64,000 nt of DNA from Natrinema halophilum (GTDB lineage Archaea > Halobacteriota > Halobacteria > Halobacteriales > Natrialbaceae): assembly GCF_013402815.2 (NCBI RefSeq), contig NZ_CP058601.1, positions 3,100,001 through 3,164,000 on the forward strand, given 5' to 3'. This document shows, piece by piece, positions 61,423-64,000 of this stretch. The translations under genes and the position numbers were made by a program. The notes beneath the pieces are model-generated. The model was not told the origin of the DNA, did no database searches, and was given only the letters and a program-made list of their open reading frames with translations. Positions within the stretch are counted from its first letter, which is position 1. Every line of letters begins with the position of its first letter.

Positions 61423-62370
61423 ATGGGCGATATCGCTATCGGTGTTGGGCTGGGGCAATTTCACGACGGACTTCCCGAGCCCGAGGAGCTGTTTCGGTAC
61501 GTCGAACGGGCCGATGAATTAGGGATCGACTCGATCTGGCTGCCCGATCACGTTATCTCTGAGCGTCCGGAACTGGACACCACTGTCCTGATGTCCGTAA
61601 TCGCCGCGCGGACCAGGGACATTAAAATGGGCCCTAGTGTCCTGACGCTACCGGCTCGAAACCCGGTAGCGGTAGCGAACACCTACGCGAATCTGGACTA
61701 TCTCACAGGAGGGCGCGGCCGGGTGATTATGGCAGTCGGTCTCGGAGCCGATCCCCGACTCTGTGACGTTCTTGGTATTTCGTCGGCTCAGCGCCCCGAA
61801 CGTCTTCGAGAGGCAATCGAACTCATGAGGCGTCTCTGGACCGAGGACAGCGTGGACTATGACGGAGAGCACTATCAGCTAAACGGAGTGACGGTAACCC
61901 CCAAGCCCGCGCAGGGGACTCTCGATATCTGGATTGGAGGGAATAGTGACGCGGCCCTGAAGAGAGTCGCACGGTACGGGGACGGCTGGTTCCCGGCTTT
62001 GATGTCGCCCCAAGAGTTCAATACGAAACTGGACCGGTTGATGGCGTTCTGTGACGAGGTCGGACGTGAGGTCGAGCGTGACGAAGCCGGCGTGATTCTG
62101 CCATCTTACGTCGCTCGGGATCCGGACCGAGCCCGCGAAATCAAAGCGCGCGTTCTCGAGCGCCGAGGCCTCGTCGGTTCTTCGTCCAAATTCGAGGAAT
62201 GTTCGGCGTTCGGAACCCCTGTGGACTGCGTCGAAACGATACAAAAATACGTTGACGCCGGCTGTACCAAGTTCGTTCTGATGCCGGCTGGACCGCCTTC
62301 CGAACGCATCGGACAACTCGAACTCTACAGCAGGGAAGTACTCCCGGAACTTTCCTCGTCAACGTCGTAA
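61423..62370 (+). CDS. F420-dependent LLM-class oxidoreductase
   Basis: The 315 residues (from ATG 61423) match the luciferase-like (LLM) family: MGDIAIGVGLGQFHDGLPEP at the start, WLPDHVISERPELDT, LTLPARNPVAVANTYANLDY and PIWIGG-like LDIWIGGNSDAALKRVARYG. LLM enzymes of this type use the deazaflavin F420, common in haloarchaea, for hydride transfer to various substrates. The substrate is unknown. A TTG at 61408 would add five residues, but the ATG fits the TATA spacing. Confidence 0.88.
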   Translation: MGDIAIGVGLGQFHDGLPEPEELFRYVERADELGIDSIWLPDHVISERPELDTTVLMSVIAARTRDIKMGPSVLTLPARNPVAVANTYANLDYLTGGRGRVIMAVGLGADPRLCDVLGISSAQRPERLREAIELMRRLWTEDSVDYDGEHYQLNGVTVTPKPAQGTLDIWIGGNSDAALKRVARYGDGWFPALMSPQEFNTKLDRLMAFCDEVGREVERDEAGVILPSYVARDPDRAREIKARVLERRGLVGSSSKFEECSAFGTPVDCVETIQKYVDAGCTKFVLMPAGPPSERIGQLELYSREVLPELSSSTS

Positions 62371-62800
62371 CGCAATACGACCTCGTCTCGCTCGAGGCCG
62401 CCTTCAAATGATATCCCTGTCTATTCTCTCGATGGGGTCGAGCGACCGCCTGCCCATCGCCGACGTACTCGCGGTCGGCGGCGGTCTTCCGATATCGTCC
62501 CCGATTGCGTTGCCGCTTACTTCTGTTCTCTCGAGCGGTGGCGCTCGAGACCCCATAGCGATCTCTCCCGCGCACCACGAATGGCGCGTGTACGGTCGAG
62601 CCAGAGCTGGCGAAGCGCGTCGATCCGATCGCCGCATCGTTCAAATCGTCGAATTCGTCGAGCCGGCTCGTTGCGAACCCTCATCCACGTGGTCAGTCTC
62701 AGTCGATTGTGTACCCCCGGGAGTGAATATCACTCTGGAACGAACTATATGTGAGACCTCATAGGGGTGGAAGTTGATTCCATGCCCTGCGTGGAGTGGG
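62371..62800. other. Intergenic region without a supported gene
   Basis: Frames of 75-165 codons are open on both strands, but none has a recognisable motif. The segment with several CTCGAG and GCTCGAG sites (62390-62560) has a GC-rich, palindrome-dense look. It could be the remains of a mobile element, but I cannot show it. Confidence 0.35.
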
Positions 62801-62953
62801 GTGATCGCCTTGCGCGACCACAACCGCGTTGTGGCCGTGTGCGTTCGCTGCGAGTCGGCGTACGCGGCGAAAGAGCTATTGAATGGTCGGATCCGCCCTA
62901 TCGGAACAGACTGCTGTTCCTGTGGGTGTGAGAACTTCCGCGCGCTCGGGTGA
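62801..62953 (+). CDS. Zinc-ribbon microprotein, paralogue of the 6954 gene
   Basis: From GTG 62801 the 50-residue protein reads VIALRDHNRVVAVCVRCESA, then GRIRPIG, CCSCGCE and NFRALG. The pattern CVxCxS-GxIRPIG-CxCG-FRxL matches the gene at 6954-7211. A purine-rich ggagtgggg precedes the start. The same family sits close to integrated elements in haloarchaea, so two copies at both ends of the window are notable. Function unknown. Confidence 0.65.
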   Translation: MIALRDHNRVVAVCVRCESAYAAKELLNGRIRPIGTDCCSCGCENFRALG

Positions 62954-63697
62954 ATCGCTCCGGTCTTCCCATTCGCGGTCGCCCTTTTTCCTCGCAATAG
63001 TCAATCAATCGTCCACTCGTTCCCACTATAGTGAGGCAGTAGATGCCCTCTCTCGAGCTTTTAAGGTTCCTCTGCAAGATGAGGGCTCGACGTCCGAACT
63101 GTAATGAGGGACTGGGAAACAACGTAGAACGTACGTGTCCGACGGGTCTGCGATAGCGGACTTCATCTGCTCGGATTGCGACCATGAGTGGTCACTACCG
63201 CTATAGTCCGGTCCCTCTTCGCTAGTATATATCGTATAGGCGTCTTGATCCCGACCGTATAGCGAGTCCAAGCACCTATTCCGTTCCTCAAGTACAAGGT
63301 CTGACCGGGCCGGACCGGTTCCTCGAACGGGATTCCATCATCTCGTAGACCACTGTCTGCGCTGGAGGGTGAGTGATGGGTGGCAGCAGGAAGGAGGGTA
63401 ACACGCGCAAGTGGGGAGCGTGCAGTGAGTAATCTGGTGGGTGATCCTTGCCGCATTCCAATCTTTAACCCGGATTGGTAGTACCATTGTCCCAAACAAA
63501 TTTGGTCTCAGTAGTCATCCTCAAGAGACTTCACCTTGAGAAAACGCCAACTGGGGGTCGGGGTTGGAACTGCCCATCCCTTAGGTGATTTCGAGGTAAC
63601 GAGGGTATGTCTCGGAGTTGACCATAGGTGCGTATACGTTCGAATCTTCTCCCATCATTATTGTATTGTAATGGAAGGATATATATTGGTAAGTTTA
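62954..63697. other. Sparse region with a possible 23-residue CxxC peptide
   Basis: No full gene is supported in these 744 bases. A GTG at 63135 opens a 23-codon frame, MSDGSAIADFICSDCDHEWS plus three residues, ending at 63206; its single CxxC followed by HEW resembles half a zinc ribbon and may be a truncated member of the family at 62801. The right part is AT-richer (atatatattggtaag near 63678), probably the downstream end of the partial gene that follows. Confidence 0.4.
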
Positions 63698-64000
63698 TCA
63701 CTGGTTAGCGTATGGCTTGAGCGTCCGACAGTTGGTTATCATTTGTTCGGGAAGAGCATCGGCTGCCGCCGTCATCGCCTGGATGATGGCTTCAACTTCC
63801 CTAAAGTTTGGGCCCTGTCTGGCTTCGAACGGGGATTCCTCCCAGATCACAAACCCATGGTTCGCTAATTTTGGGAGATGCTTGTGATAGAGGTCCAGTC
63901 GAAGGTCCTCGCTAGTTCCTTCGAAGTGAGGCGAATGTGCAGCATCGGGGAGCGGTACCCAATCAGAGGCTGACTTACCTGCGAGCGAGATCACTAATTC
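63698..64000 (-). CDS. Partial DUF7344-like winged-helix protein (C-terminal part)
   Basis: The frame is open to the right edge (it continues upstream of the GTG at 63994 as EL...), so the N-terminus is outside the window. The visible 100 residues contain LRLDLYHKHLPKLANHGFVI followed by NFREVEAIIQAM, which matches the C-terminal half of haloarchaeal DUF7344 winged-helix regulators (typical: HVHLPKLADAG). Residues before it (DWVPLPDAAHSPHFEG) are less typical. The regulator could control neighbouring genes beyond the window. Confidence 0.6.
   Translation of the reverse strand, partial: ELVISLAGKSASDWVPLPDAAHSPHFEGTSEDLRLDLYHKHLPKLANHGFVIWEESPFEARQGPNFREVEAIIQAMTAAADALPEQMITNCRTLKPYANQ

Noticed and set aside
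6364-64000. attR copy of the tRNA-Arg 3' end
   Set aside because: I looked for a repeat of the T-arm/acceptor end by eye and saw none, so integration at this tRNA is not shown within the window.

Overview
The window is a chromosomal segment of a halophilic archaeon of the class Halobacteria, most like the Natrinema/Haloterrigena/Natrialba group. Evidence is the very acidic proteome, high GC in core genes (about 65-68% in sampled lines), many ATG starts about 25-30 nt downstream of a TATA-like box (leaderless mRNAs), Tat lipoproteins with RR motifs, a PGF-CTERM-like sorting tail, HalX response regulators, LysW-dependent arginine synthesis, an MCM helicase and TFB. Genus and species cannot be fixed from the sequence alone.

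Layout. 1-6200: housekeeping genes (SRP54/Ffh, a CBS-MaoC protein, COG1325 RNA-binding protein, a UPF0200 kinase) with Tat lipoproteins. 6320-9760: tRNA-Arg(TCT) followed by small zinc-ribbon genes typical of mobile elements, an FG-GAP gene relic, and a GCS2-like ligase/aspartoacylase-like pair. 9990-16170: membrane proteins, an FAD oxidoreductase, a ring-cleavage-dioxygenase-like VOC protein/esterase pair, a PQQ-like beta-propeller surface protein and UspA. 16580-20070: signalling operon (four-PAS histidine kinase, HalX regulator, RAD55-like ATPase). 20380-20480: a strongly structured RNA-like element. 21190-23550: three type IV pilin genes with a duplicated upstream region. 23910-35700: M29 aminopeptidase, M14 carboxypeptidase-like protein, a broken threonine aldolase, YfcE phosphodiesterase, CDF transporter, XPD/Rad3-type helicase, LigT and a membrane-anchored winged-helix protein.

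36056-45384 holds the complete arginine cluster argG-argH-lysW-lysX-argC-argB-argD-argE-argF, which carries glutamate on the carrier protein LysW through ornithine to arginine. It is followed by an IS605-like end relic, regulators, threonine synthase, a TFB pseudogene and MCM (50017-52119).

52346-60888 is the most interesting part. A secreted protein (53935-55773) joins an N-terminal DUF1102/TasA-like domain, a Gly/Ser/Asp linker, an 11-residue repeat and a pre-toxin-like segment to an unrecognised C-terminal domain. GC falls from about 68% at the 5' end to 32-42% at the 3' end. Small AT-rich membrane-protein genes and decayed copies of them lie directly downstream. On the other side lie further DUF1102 genes, a membrane winged-helix regulator (DUF7344-like), a SipW-like signal peptidase and a DUF5305 protein with a 10-residue repeat. 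I read this as a haloarchaeal polymorphic-toxin locus with its secretion machinery and candidate immunity genes. The last 3 kb hold an F420-dependent LLM oxidoreductase, mobile-element-type zinc-ribbon microproteins and a partial DUF7344-like gene.
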